DNA of 64,000 bases from assembly GCA_029570205.1 (NCBI GenBank), contig JAKQSI010000065.1, forward strand, positions 135,489 through 199,488, read 5' to 3'. Numbering within the stretch: the stretch's first letter is position 1; each line of letters begins with the position of its first letter. This DNA is from Candidatus Omnitrophota bacterium (GTDB lineage: Bacteria; Hinthialibacterota; Hinthialibacteria; Hinthialibacterales; JAKPRU01). This document shows, in pieces, positions 52,684 to 61,250 of the stretch. The notes under the pieces were generated by a model. That model was not told where the DNA came from, did not search any database, and was given only the letters and a program-made list of their open reading frames with translations. The translations under genes and the position numbers were made by a program.

Positions 52684-54267
52684 TTAAAACTTCATATTCC
52701 TCACCTGAACTTTTCCCTCAGAATCCACATAGAACTCTCCACCCAATGGATCTTGGGGCATGCCGTTCGGGTATGTTCGCTTGAGCTGGGGAATCTTCTC
52801 CATCAGTTCATCGAGGGAAGACGGAGGACGCCCATACTCTCTCTCAAACGCCTTTACAGCATATTGCAGCCCTTCCATGAGACTCTTTTGCTCTTTGAGC
52901 AAATCCAGGCGGTTCTCAACAACCGGAACCGTCTGCCCGCCTTCTTCCCGCAAAATGAGGATATGCGGCTCCAACTGCACGTCCGGCTTCGGGCGCTCCC
53001 AAAGCAACTGCTCGATCCCGTTCGGGTAGATCAGGACTCGGAGAACGTCCGCCTGCCTGGGATCTTCTTCCAGGATTTTCTGAACAGTTTGCATCAGAAT
53101 CCCGGAATCCAGCAATTCCCTCATCCGGGTAGACGGATAAACGCCTTTTTCTGCGTAGTAGGCCTCGACCGCACGCAGGAGGATTTCTTTGCATCGTTTA
53201 CTGTAAATGGTGTCGAGTTTGTCGCTTGCAATGGTGGCGCTGATCTCGTCGCCCCGAAGAACGGCGGAATTGTAATACCGCACATATTGCTCCCACGCCG
53301 AAAGGAACTGGCCCGCTGCATAGTCCATCTCGATAGCCATGCGAGGAACATAGGAAGGGCATCGCGGGTCAATATAGTCCCCTCGTACGGCTAATAGTCC
53401 CTCTCCAACAGGCTCAACCGTGAATGTTCCGTTACGCAGTTCTTCGGAGGCAACAGCGCTCCGGTATTTGTAGGATGACGGATCGTATTGGACCCGCAGG
53501 TCGAAGGATGCGATATTCTGGCTGTTGTTCGCAACATGAATGTCGAGGGTCGCATCGGACCCGCTCTGCTGAAGAACTCCATAGATTACTGTTGCGGTAG
53601 ACTCCTCGACCGGCGCCGCTGTGGCCAATTCATGGGGGATGATTCCGACCAGTCCGGAAATCTCCCCAAGCGGTCCCGGTTCAGGATTCGGAATCAGGGT
53701 AATCGTTCCTTTTTGATCGGAAACGGCGCTGAATTGCAGGCTGGCCAGACGACCGTTCCGAAAGCGGCTCGGCGAGTAGGCCCGCTCAAAGTATTTCTTT
53801 GCCTCACTGGTATTTCCCAATTGATAGTAACTGATGAATCCCGCATCAAACGACAGCTCCCAGGCGTTCGGATTGATCTCCGCGCCGCGGGCCAGAAACT
53901 CAACCGCAGCCGTCGCGTCTTTCACCGATTCATTAATCGCAAATCCCCCGAACTTCCAGGCAGAGACAAACCGCTCGTCCAGGGTTACGAGTGTATTCAA
54001 CAACAGCATAAATCCATCTCGTTTCTTGGGATTGTGCAACGTGGTGAAATTCCCGCCGAAAAACTGGATGGCCCGAATCCAATCCAAATCCGCCAGCAGA
54101 TTGTCGAATCCGAGCGCGGTGATCTTCGCCACCTTCGGATTGCCGGTCACCAGGAGGATCTTCTCTTCCACACGCTGATTCTGACGGTACTTTACAACAC
54201 TGTCCTGCACCGCTAGAAAAGCCGCAATAAACAGCAAAAAGAGAACGATGGTTCCTGCCTTTTTCAT
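52684..54267 (-). CDS. TPR-containing membrane-anchored protein with cohesin-like insert
   Basis: A 527-residue protein with an N-terminal membrane anchor (residues 5-21) and a mostly periplasmic or cytoplasmic body. TPR-like helices (about 100-165: AVEFLARGAEINPNAWELSFDAGFISYYQL) are interrupted by about 130 residues (167-300) and resume at CPSYVPRMAIEMDYAAGQFLSAW. Within the insert, TLDIHVANNSQNIASFDLRVQYDP resembles a cohesin-type beta-sandwich. The C terminus (about 450-527) has PPSSLDELMEKIPQL and PNGMPQDPLGGEFYVDSEG, as in pseudopilin-like or GspG-tail sequences. Genes upstream encode an ABC exporter, so this is its likely partner. Confidence 0.7.
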   Translation of the reverse strand: MKKAGTIVLFLLFIAAFLAVQDSVVKYRQNQRVEEKILLVTGNPKVAKITALGFDNLLADLDWIRAIQFFGGNFTTLHNPKKRDGFMLLLNTLVTLDERFVSAWKFGGFAINESVKDATAAVEFLARGAEINPNAWELSFDAGFISYYQLGNTSEAKKYFERAYSPSRFRNGRLASLQFSAVSDQKGTITLIPNPEPGPLGEISGLVGIIPHELATAAPVEESTATVIYGVLQQSGSDATLDIHVANNSQNIASFDLRVQYDPSSYKYRSAVASEELRNGTFTVEPVGEGLLAVRGDYIDPRCPSYVPRMAIEMDYAAGQFLSAWEQYVRYYNSAVLRGDEISATIASDKLDTIYSKRCKEILLRAVEAYYAEKGVYPSTRMRELLDSGILMQTVQKILEEDPRQADVLRVLIYPNGIEQLLWERPKPDVQLEPHILILREEGGQTVPVVENRLDLLKEQKSLMEGLQYAVKAFEREYGRPPSSLDELMEKIPQLKRTYPNGMPQDPLGGEFYVDSEGKVQVRNMKF

Positions 54268-54283
54268 GGTTCACCCGTCTCAA

Positions 54284-55063
54284 TCACTTGAAGTCTCGTC
54301 GTGAAAATGAAAACGCTGTGATGAATAACAATATCCCCGAATAGAGAATCGCCAGGGCCGGATATTTCCAGGTGAGGAACGGGGCAATGCTCTCCTGATA
54401 AACTACCTGATTTTTGATGTTATAGATTTCCAAATTCGGAAGAATGTAATAGACCCCTGTCAGCACATAGGACAAAATCACATTGCCTTGTTCCGCCACT
54501 CTTTTGGCAAACTCCAGCAAATCTTCCGAAAGATGCCCGATCACATAGCACATCAGTGTCAACGCCGCCGACAATACCGGCGTCGAGAATGATGAAAACA
54601 GAACGGCAATCGCCGTGATGACCATCATCTCGAACAGAAACAGAAAGATGGCATAGATTACGGACGGCTTGAGAGAGCAACCCGGCATGACCACCAGCAG
54701 AATGCACAGGATGATTCCCATCACCACCACATTGGTCACAACGGTCAGCAACAGTCCGAAGAACTTGCCCAGAATGAACTGAGTGCGACTCACCCCGGTT
54801 GCGATAATCGTGTAGATAGTTCGTTTTTCCAGTTCTTCATGCACCAGGCTGACGCCGACAAAGGCGGCCAGAAGGAGACCGAATACGTTGATCGCCGAAA
54901 GACCCAGGTGTTTTACAATCCGGTCTTGTTCTCCCAATGCCAATGTCGCCAAGAGAATGGAGGACGCCAGCAGAAGCAATACGAACAGAAGAATGATGTA
55001 GAACACTTTGTTTCGAATGGCTTCTTTATGCGTGTTGAGTGCAATAGTCAGGATTTCATTCAA
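54284..55063 (-). CDS. ABC-2 type exporter permease
   Basis: A 259-residue protein with six membrane segments, starting with TTG at 55063 preceded by GGGAGG and overlapping the ATPase stop by eight bases. LTIALNTHKEAIRNKVFYIILLFVLLL is the typical ABC-2 N terminus and HEELEKRTIYTIIATGVSRTQFILGKF the coupling region. It forms the membrane part of the exporter with the ATPase; cargo unknown. Confidence 0.88.
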   Translation of the reverse strand: MNEILTIALNTHKEAIRNKVFYIILLFVLLLLASSILLATLALGEQDRIVKHLGLSAINVFGLLLAAFVGVSLVHEELEKRTIYTIIATGVSRTQFILGKFFGLLLTVVTNVVVMGIILCILLVVMPGCSLKPSVIYAIFLFLFEMMVITAIAVLFSSFSTPVLSAALTLMCYVIGHLSEDLLEFAKRVAEQGNVILSYVLTGVYYILPNLEIYNIKNQVVYQESIAPFLTWKYPALAILYSGILLFITAFSFSRRDFK

Positions 55064-55982
55064 CGCTGGATACCTCCCGTACGAAATAGTCTTCGAGATT
55101 TCCCCGTTCCGCCGTCACCTCGTGAATAGCCCCACCTCCCTGGATACAGGCGCTGAGAATATGGTTGGCTGCCTCCGCATCTTTTGCCCTCAGATGGAGC
55201 AATCCGCCACTCTCGCGGGCGTCCACAGCCATGGCTTTCAACTGTTCCATCAGGGCCGGCGTATACTTGCTTACTGAAACTCGAACCGCCGTGGTTTCTT
55301 CCCGCAAAATCTCCCCGACAGTTCCGGTACGAATCACTTTCCCCTTGTTGAGAATCATCACCCGGTCGCAGATCAATTCCACATCCGCAAGAATATGAGA
55401 GCAGAAAAAGATCGTGCGATTTTCTTCTTTCAGATGCATGATGATATTCCGGATCTCCCGCCGCCCGATCGGATCCAGACCGGACATCGGCTCATCCATC
55501 AGCAGAAGTTGCGGATTCGTCAACAAGGCCTGCGCCAGACCGATCCGGGTTACCATTCCCTTGGAGTAATTCCCCAGGCGAATGTCCCGCGCATGCCTCA
55601 TTCCCACCATATCCAGTAATTCTTCCGCCCGTTGTCTCCGCTCTCGATAGTGGAGCCCCGACAGCCGACCGTAAAACAAAAGAAACTCATATCCGGTCAG
55701 AAATCGGTAAAAATAGGGGTTTTCCGGCATATATCCGATTTGACGGTGCTGGATCGCCTCTCCCAGCTCCCGCCCCAACAGAAACGCCGTTCCTTTCGTG
55801 GGGTATATGATCCGAAGGAGAATCTTGATCGTGGTGGTTTTCCCCGCACCGTTGGGACCCAGGAAACCGAAGATCTCGCCCTGCTCAACCTCCAGATTCA
55901 GGTTATCCAGGGCCAGAACCGGCTTGCCCCAAAATCCCGTGCTGTACGTCTTGGAAAGGCCACGAATGCTCAGGATGGCCAT
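55056..55982 (-). CDS. ABC exporter ATP-binding protein
   Basis: A 308-residue ATPase starting at ATG 55982 with AGAGGAGG upstream; a longer frame to 56105 is rejected. Motifs are Walker A GPNGAGKTTTIK near 45, GYMPENPYFYRFLTGYEFL, signature NYSKGMVTRIGLAQALL, Walker B LLLMDEPMSGLDPIGRRE and a C-terminal regulatory tail. It is the GldA/CcmA-like class. It leads an operon with the ABC-2 permease and the TPR protein. Confidence 0.93.
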   Translation of the reverse strand: MAILSIRGLSKTYSTGFWGKPVLALDNLNLEVEQGEIFGFLGPNGAGKTTTIKILLRIIYPTKGTAFLLGRELGEAIQHRQIGYMPENPYFYRFLTGYEFLLFYGRLSGLHYRERRQRAEELLDMVGMRHARDIRLGNYSKGMVTRIGLAQALLTNPQLLLMDEPMSGLDPIGRREIRNIIMHLKEENRTIFFCSHILADVELICDRVMILNKGKVIRTGTVGEILREETTAVRVSVSKYTPALMEQLKAMAVDARESGGLLHLRAKDAEAANHILSACIQGGGAIHEVTAERGNLEDYFVREVSSVE

Positions 55983-56105
55983 CGTCGCTTGCCTCCTCTT
56001 GCTCGGGGTCCGGAGCCTGGTTCCCAAGCTCACAGGACGGATCGGAATCTTGATCTGGTATGTCTCCACAAGAGTCATTCCCCTATTCGCACAAAAACAG
56101 GACAT

Positions 56106-56476
56106 TCAATCGGACCTGTCCTGATTCTGCTCGAAGAACGACTCTTCGGTGACATGGAAACTTGGCATTGCCTGCACACAGGGTTGACAAAACCTGTGGT
56201 TCCGGTGGATCACCAGTGGCGCAAAACGTTTCTCAATAATAGCCTAAAGAAAAGCAGGCAAATGTCAAGATGATTTTCACCTGAAATTATACCCTTTTTT
56301 CCACAATTGTGCTTCTTTCTTCACATTTTCATCTGCCATTATCTGACTGATGCAGAAACGATCTGCCTCATAATATGAAATACTTATGCCATATTGTTAT
56401 TTATCGCACGGCTGCCGTAATAAATTGTAACATCCACTCAAAAATCGTGAAAATCGCGATTTCCTGCGCCCATTGA
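56106..56476. other. gene-free, AT-rich spacer
   Basis: No gene is seen between the ABC ATPase and the rpsU promoter. From about 56270 to 56470 the sequence is clearly more AT-rich than its surroundings. It holds an inverted repeat CACAGG...CCTGTG (56178-56199) and a palindrome AAATCGCGATTT (56451-56462). It probably carries divergent promoters. No cluster of DnaA boxes is present. Confidence 0.5.
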
Positions 56477-56506
56477 TTGACAAAAACGACGGTTTAAAGG
56501 TATAAT
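56477..56506 (+). promoter_or_regulatory. sigma70-type promoter for rpsU
   Basis: Consensus TTGACA (56477-56482) and TATAAT (56501-56506) are 18 bases apart. Transcription from here leaves a leader of about 145 bases before rpsU. The leader can form GGCGG...CCGCC and other short stems; no known riboswitch was recognised. Confidence 0.75.
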
Positions 56507-56660
56507 TTTTCAACTGGGTGATACCCGTCATCACGGCTCTTTGTTCTTCTCAGCTGGAAGGTTTCCGGATTTTAAGTTCAGGCGGATGTGAGGCGCTACC
56601 GCCAGTCCTGAATCGTAGGGCTGTTGAGATCGCGAGCCGGCAAATTCTGTCGTAAAGGTT

Positions 56661-56873
56661 GTGATCAATGTGGTACTCGTCGAGTTACGAGAGGATGAAG
56701 ACATCCAGGGAGCTCTGAAACGATTCAAGCGAAAGTGCATCAAAGAGAGTATCCCCCAAGACCTCCGGAAAAACGCTTATTATGAAAAGCCGAGTGTCCG
56801 GAAACGAAAGAAACATTTGAAAGCCATCAAGCGCCTCAAGAAAAACCGCCTCCGCATATCCTCGAACCTTTAA
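56661..56873 (+). CDS. rpsU: 30S ribosomal protein S21
   Basis: A 70-residue basic protein starting with GTG at 56661 after AAAGG. It has the S21 pattern: VVLVELREDEDIQGALKRFKRKC near the start, then YYEKPSVRKRKKHLKAIKRLKKNRLR. It binds the 16S rRNA platform near the anti-Shine-Dalgarno. It has a strong consensus promoter, and its last codons lie inside the 5' arm of a terminator. Confidence 0.95.
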   Translation: MINVVLVELREDEDIQGALKRFKRKCIKESIPQDLRKNAYYEKPSVRKRKKHLKAIKRLKKNRLRISSNL

Positions 56874-56903
56874 CAGGTTCCGGGTCCGTTTGCGGGCGGT
56901 TTT
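56842..56903 (+). terminator. terminator overlapping the rpsU 3' end
   Basis: AAAACCGCC (56842-56850, inside the last rpsU codons) pairs perfectly with GGCGGTTTT (56895-56903), extended by CGCA/TGCG with a small bulge. An inner hairpin GAACC/GGTTC (56864-56880) sits in the loop. The T-run TTTT ends the structure. Confidence 0.55.
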
Positions 56904-56993
56904 CGAACTATCAAGATCCTGGGCAGGCCAACTTTGTTCGCCTGCCCTCGTTCTTTTTCCAGATTTCTCTGTGGGTGGCAACCCTTCGGGTGG

Positions 56994-57434
56994 CGCCGGC
57001 ATCTTGCCGGTGAATTTCCATGTCCGTGCCTCGTCCGTGTGTCCTCAGAAACGAAAACAGGGGCGACACAAACCCATGCCGCCCCTGTCGGTGATCTGTT
57101 GGGATTGGAGAGGGAGGGGAGAGTCTCCTCACCCTCTACGCAGTTCCTGTCGGATGAAGGACCTAACCCTCACCACCTCCGCAGTCACCTACGCGTACCG
57201 TACAACTACAGTCATCGATCATAAGTGGACCACCTCCTTTCTGCGTTGATAAGGAATATATACAACTTTCTTGGCAGAATCAAGGATTATTTTCAGGAAT
57301 TCGTCGATTTTCATGTGAAGGGAGAAATCTCGTCGAAAGGCCGGGTAAGATTCCTCCCATGTGTTCCTAAGAAAGTTCGCTTATCGACAGGCACGGAGGC
57401 CTGTCCCACCAGTGGGCCAGGCGTCTCTGCCTGG
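56994..57434. repeat. cluster of different hairpin repeats
   Basis: The 638-base spacer between rpsU and the small Cys gene carries several hairpins: CGCCGGCA/TGCCGGTG (56994-57012), ACAGGGGCG/CGCCCCTGT (57057-57088), GACAGGC/GCCTGTC (57386-57405) and CCAGGC/GCCTGG (57417-57434). Each is of a type often scattered between genes. No protein gene is seen here; short frames on the plus strand are chance. Confidence 0.55.
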
Positions 57435-57511
57435 CAGAGAAAGGTGGAAAACACGCTTTCTTCACCTAATCACCGGCCCCGCCGAAGGGATGCTCGGAAT
57501 GACAATATGCG

Positions 57512-57688
57512 TCACACCGATTTGGAGACATATTCCGGGCAGATGGTTGCATTGGGGCGTTCCGGGCGGGCGCAGATACTCCCATAATTCCACTTGCAGG
57601 TGTCGCACAAAAAGGCATCTTCGTGCAGAACGGAGCGCACCTTGGAGGTGAACCGCTTCCACTTTGTTTTCCAGTCTTCTCGATTCAC
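57512..57688 (-). CDS. 58-residue cysteine-rich small protein
   Basis: A minus-strand frame from GTG at 57688 (AGGAG upstream) to TGA at 57512. Residues 1-27 are Lys/Arg/Trp-rich (REDWKTKWKRFTSKVRS). Residues 28-51 carry Cys28, Cys31, Cys39 and Cys50 in CDTCKWNYGSIC and RPNATICPEY, a probable Zn or Fe-S site. Composition and conserved-looking Cys spacing indicate a real gene. It is divergent from recO. Function unknown. Confidence 0.7.
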   Translation of the reverse strand: MNREDWKTKWKRFTSKVRSVLHEDAFLCDTCKWNYGSICARPERPNATICPEYVSKSV

Positions 57689-57756
57689 GATCTCCTATTG
57701 TATCCTCCTTCAAAAAGGATAAGACGACGAGATTTACAATCAAGGGCCGGAAAACC

Positions 57757-58521
57757 ATGTCCTACCATGCAACCGAGGCAGTAACTCTACGTCGGTGGCG
57801 GACGCAAGAAGCGGATGCCCTGTATCTCCTGTTCACGGAATCCCTGGGGAAAATCACCGCGAAGGCCCGGGGTGTGGCCAAGAGCACGAGCCGCATTGCC
57901 GGGATGCTTCAGCTGCATAACCGAACTCATGTGATCCTGTATCAGAAGCAGGAAGATCAGGACATTTTAAGTGTAACGCAAGTCTCGCTGGTCCGGCGCT
58001 ATCCCCATCTTCAAGGCGATCTGAAAAGCCTGACGCTGGCCGCCTGTGCCGCCGAATTGATCGACTTTTGCACGGGCGAGGGCGAACCGAACCGGATGAT
58101 CTGGTCTCTTCTGACAAAATTGCTGGATTTCTGGGAAGAGAATGAGGCAACAGAGGCGCAGTTGGCCGCTTTCGCGCTGCGGATTCTCAAGGAGACCGGA
58201 TTTGAGCCTCATCTGGCCGCCTGCGCCAAGTGTGGGGTTCAGGAGCGTTCCGAGTGGTATTACAGTCCCGAACGGGGCGCCATACTCTGTCCCGGCTGCC
58301 ATCGGACGGAACGTCTGGCCCTTTCCGGCGGGGCAGTCAGTACCATGGCACGACTTACTTCCGGCGAAAAACTCTCTGCCCTGTCTTTCGGAGAACAGGA
58401 CGTCAAAGACATGCTTCTGTTCCTGGATGAACACATCGGCTATCATGTCGGCCGGCGGTCGCGCGCGCTGAGGGTGTTGCAGCAGATCGCGGTTCCGCTC
58501 AACGGTCAATCCGAACCGTGA
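57757..58521 (+). CDS. recO: DNA repair protein RecO
   Basis: A 254-residue protein from ATG 57757 (AAGGG upstream). The N-terminal OB domain holds TEAVTLRRWRTQEADALYLLFTESLGKITAKARGVAK, a family signature, and the C-terminal helical domain a four-Cys zinc site in CAKCGVQERSEWYYSPERGAILCPGC. RecO loads RecA with RecR on SSB-coated DNA. The next gene starts nine bases after its stop. The fit to RecO is good throughout. Confidence 0.93.
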   Translation: MSYHATEAVTLRRWRTQEADALYLLFTESLGKITAKARGVAKSTSRIAGMLQLHNRTHVILYQKQEDQDILSVTQVSLVRRYPHLQGDLKSLTLAACAAELIDFCTGEGEPNRMIWSLLTKLLDFWEENEATEAQLAAFALRILKETGFEPHLAACAKCGVQERSEWYYSPERGAILCPGCHRTERLALSGGAVSTMARLTSGEKLSALSFGEQDVKDMLLFLDEHIGYHVGRRSRALRVLQQIAVPLNGQSEP

Positions 58522-58529
58522 GGTGTTCC

Positions 58530-59861
58530 ATGGCGCATATCCTGATTCTTGGTCTCGGTCCGATCCCGCTGGAAAAGTCACGTCTGTTCCAGGCCGGTGG
58601 GAACCGTGCCTGGCATCTGGCGGATGCGCTTCGTGGCGCGGGCCATCAGGTCACTATGCTGTGTATGCGGGTAACCGCCGGTGGGGTGTCGAACAGGCAG
58701 ATCGAGCGCATAGAGAAAGAAGACCTCGTCTATGTAAGTGTCGATGAGGTCACGCACTTTGCAAATGACTCATTCCTTCGACGGTTTGTGGAGGAAACTC
58801 GTCCCGACATTCTGGTGGGAGCCTGTGCGTACCCGGCGGCACGCGCGGCAGTTATTGCAGGTGATCTGCCTCTCTGGGTAGATTTGCACGGATATCAGAT
58901 GGGGGAAGCGCAGGTAAAGGCGTTTCGCGATAAGGAAGACGGATTTCGATTCCATTTCTGGGATCGTTATCGTCCGGCTCTCGAGCGTGGTGACCGCTTT
59001 TCCACAACCAGCGAGCCTCACCGTTATGCTGTGATCGGTGAGTTAGGCGCAATCGGCAGGCTGAACCGTCATACCTTCGGGGAGGACATGATTCATACAA
59101 TTCCCATCGGTTGGGCTACACTGCCGATGCGGGAAAAGGCTCTGCGAAAGCTGGAAGCCCCGTTCACCGTGTTCTATTCCGGCGGATTCAACACCTGGTG
59201 TGATGTGCAAACTCTTTTCCACGGACTGGAATCGGCCATGAGAAAAGACTCCCGGATTCGTTTTCTCTCCACGGGAGGGGCTATCGATGGCCATGACGAG
59301 ACGACATACCCTGAGTTTCAACGATTGGTAGAAGTGTCTGCCTTCCGGGACCGCTTTGACCTTCGAGGGTGGGTTCCCAGCGAGGATCTTCCCGGCATTC
59401 AGGAACAGGCAGACCTTTTCATCAATGTAGATCGCTTTTGTTACGAGACATTGATCGGGGCACGAAACCGGATCACCGAGATGATGGTTCGAGGAATACC
59501 GGTTCTTTCGACTTTGGGAACCGAGATCAGTTGGATTCTCCAGGAGAACACCTGCGGCCTGGGCGCTCCGATTGGGGATTTCGAGGCTTTGAGCCAGAGA
59601 ATCCTCTGTGCGGCGGACCATCCGCACGACTTGCAGGAAATGGCTCAAAGAGCCAGGCGCTTATTTGAGGAGAGGTTCACATACAAGGCCACCGCCAAGC
59701 CTCTTCTCGAGTGGGCAGAGACGCCCGTCCGTGCAGGCGATGCAGGCAAAGGAGTTGTCTTATTCACTGGGCCGCCTCCGGCAGTGGAAATCCGGGGGAT
59801 TCGAGCGGGATTGAGGCTGATTCGCGAAGGGTTGACTCGGAAAATACGACGCGATCAATGA
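58530..59861 (+). CDS. GT-B fold glycosyltransferase
   Basis: A 443-residue protein starting at ATG 58530 with GAGGTG upstream. The N-terminal half reads HILILGLGPIPLEKSRLFQAGGNRAWHLADAL, giving a GT4-like acceptor domain; the C-terminal half has FTVFYSGGFNTWCDVQTLFHGLE and the donor region ITEMMVRGIPVLSTLGTEISWIL. Homology to GT4 is only moderate. It follows recO by nine bases and may be transcribed with it; its stop overlaps the convergent pseudopilin stop by seven bases. Confidence 0.8.
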   Translation: MAHILILGLGPIPLEKSRLFQAGGNRAWHLADALRGAGHQVTMLCMRVTAGGVSNRQIERIEKEDLVYVSVDEVTHFANDSFLRRFVEETRPDILVGACAYPAARAAVIAGDLPLWVDLHGYQMGEAQVKAFRDKEDGFRFHFWDRYRPALERGDRFSTTSEPHRYAVIGELGAIGRLNRHTFGEDMIHTIPIGWATLPMREKALRKLEAPFTVFYSGGFNTWCDVQTLFHGLESAMRKDSRIRFLSTGGAIDGHDETTYPEFQRLVEVSAFRDRFDLRGWVPSEDLPGIQEQADLFINVDRFCYETLIGARNRITEMMVRGIPVLSTLGTEISWILQENTCGLGAPIGDFEALSQRILCAADHPHDLQEMAQRARRLFEERFTYKATAKPLLEWAETPVRAGDAGKGVVLFTGPPPAVEIRGIRAGLRLIREGLTRKIRRDQ

Positions 59862-60454
59862 ATCAGCGGATGTGCCAGGGGGTTGTGAGGCAGCTGACCG
59901 CCCATTCGGGCAAGGTCTCCCAAACTGATGATCCCATTGCTGGAGTCGTACACCTGTTCCGGACCAAATCCCTCCAGGCCGGTCGCGAATTGAGGAATAT
60001 AATCCTGGGTCCGGTCCGGCCCCTGGCTTTCCAGGATATAGGTCTCCGTTCGGGCGGGAATCGGTACGCCACGGCCGATGGCCCAGTCCCCTTTCAGGTT
60101 GAAATAGAGATATCCGCGCGGGCTGTTGCCGTTCTCCCCACCGGAACGCAGCAACCGTTTCGGCATGAAAACGTCTTTCAGATCGACAGTGGTCAGATAA
60201 GCAACCGGCGTAGTCAGGGCGACCAAGTCCAGGGGAACCAGATCAGTCAAACCAAACGGGAACTTCCGCCAGTCGGCCTGGTATAATGCGAGTCCGGTTG
60301 CCACGGTTTTAAATTCCGCCTCCACACGCGCCACCTTGGCCTTAACTTGAGCACGCTGGAAATTCGGCACGGCAATCGCCGCCAGAATGGCGATAATCGC
60401 CACAACAATCAGCAGTTCGATTAAGGTAAAAGCCCTCGACCGGCGCATGTTCAT
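59855..60454 (-). CDS. type II secretion-like pseudopilin
   Basis: A 199-residue protein from ATG 60454. A short basic leader ends in SRA, then FTLIELLIVVAIIAILAAIAVPNF, the prepilin transmembrane helix. The residue before the cleavage point is Ala, not the usual Gly. A helical stalk (RAQVKAKVARVEAEFKTVATGLALYQADWRKFP) leads to a beta-rich globular end. It is GspG-like and may be processed by PilD and assembled in a short pilus. It follows the second pseudopilin in the same direction. Confidence 0.85.
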   Translation of the reverse strand: MNMRRSRAFTLIELLIVVAIIAILAAIAVPNFQRAQVKAKVARVEAEFKTVATGLALYQADWRKFPFGLTDLVPLDLVALTTPVAYLTTVDLKDVFMPKRLLRSGGENGNSPRGYLYFNLKGDWAIGRGVPIPARTETYILESQGPDRTQDYIPQFATGLEGFGPEQVYDSSNGIISLGDLARMGGQLPHNPLAHPLIH

Positions 60455-60539
60455 TGACCCATCAATTACATTGTATCCCAGAGGGATCGATCCACAAGCC
60501 GGAATTGCCGAATTGCCTCGGCGAGGAGAGGCAGGCACA

Positions 60540-61097
60540 TCAAAGTCCGTGCCGTTGAATGACGCCCGGACTCACGACGCCGTTGCTCGGATTGTAATCG
60601 TACCACATCATCAAGACATCTCCCTGCTGAATCTCTTCATAGGGGTAGGTTTTAGCATCAGGGCCAAGGGTAAATAACATCCAGGCCATCTTTTCGGCAT
60701 TGTCCGGGTTATTGAACCAAAATGTCGGGTATTCTCCGCCGTGGATCTTGAAATAATCGAAATTGTGATAGTAATACCCGTGGGACTTCGAGAACGGACT
60801 GTCCGTTCCGGACCCGATATAGTTGATCGGCGTTGTAAGCGGGGCCATGACAGACAGGTGCACCGGAGAGATTAAGGTTATGGCTCCACCTCCAGCTCCG
60901 CGTGGTGGAATCCCGTTCTGATCCAAACGATACATGGAAAGCGCCGTATTGAGTGCGTTCAAATCCGCCTGCGCACGGGCAACCTGGCTTTTCACACGGG
61001 CATTCATGAAGTTCGGGACGGCAATTGCGGCAAGGATTCCGATTATGGCAACAACGATCAAGAGCTCAATGAGCGTAAAACCACGGTTGCATGTCAT
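60540..61097 (-). CDS. type II secretion-like pseudopilin
   Basis: A 185-residue protein with a short leader CNRG before FTLIELLIVVAIIGILAAIAVPNF, so Gly-Phe is kept at the cleavage site. The stalk reads NARVKSQVARAQADLNALNTALSMYRLD and the tail is Tyr/Pro-rich (YYYHNFDYFKIHGGEYPTFWFNNPD). Close to the neighbouring pseudopilin in the first 40 residues and different later, so a tandem duplicate that diverged. Such gene pairs are numerous in PVC-type genomes and may not belong to one secretion system. Confidence 0.88.
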   Translation of the reverse strand: MTCNRGFTLIELLIVVAIIGILAAIAVPNFMNARVKSQVARAQADLNALNTALSMYRLDQNGIPPRGAGGGAITLISPVHLSVMAPLTTPINYIGSGTDSPFSKSHGYYYHNFDYFKIHGGEYPTFWFNNPDNAEKMAWMLFTLGPDAKTYPYEEIQQGDVLMMWYDYNPSNGVVSPGVIQRHGL

Positions 61098-61250
61098 CGG
61101 ACGGATCTTTCAGGATTTCTCCGGTCATATAGGCTTTGTTTCTACCTCTATTGTAGGATAATTTTCGCAATGCGACAATAAAAAGTGACATTCTTTTCAT
61201 GTCACGCTACAATGTTGCAAATTGAAAGGAATTTCGGAGGTACGTTCAAC

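Noticed and set aside
56270-56520. Origin of replication
   Set aside because: AT-rich and with one DnaA-box-like match, but no box cluster and no dnaA, dnaN or parAB nearby.
56970-57440. CRISPR array
   Set aside because: The repeats differ from one another and have no regular spacing or spacers.
57225-57587. 120-codon plus-strand frame in the rpsU-recO spacer
   Set aside because: Runs through hairpin repeats, no ribosome site and no protein-like pattern; the opposite strand has a better short gene.
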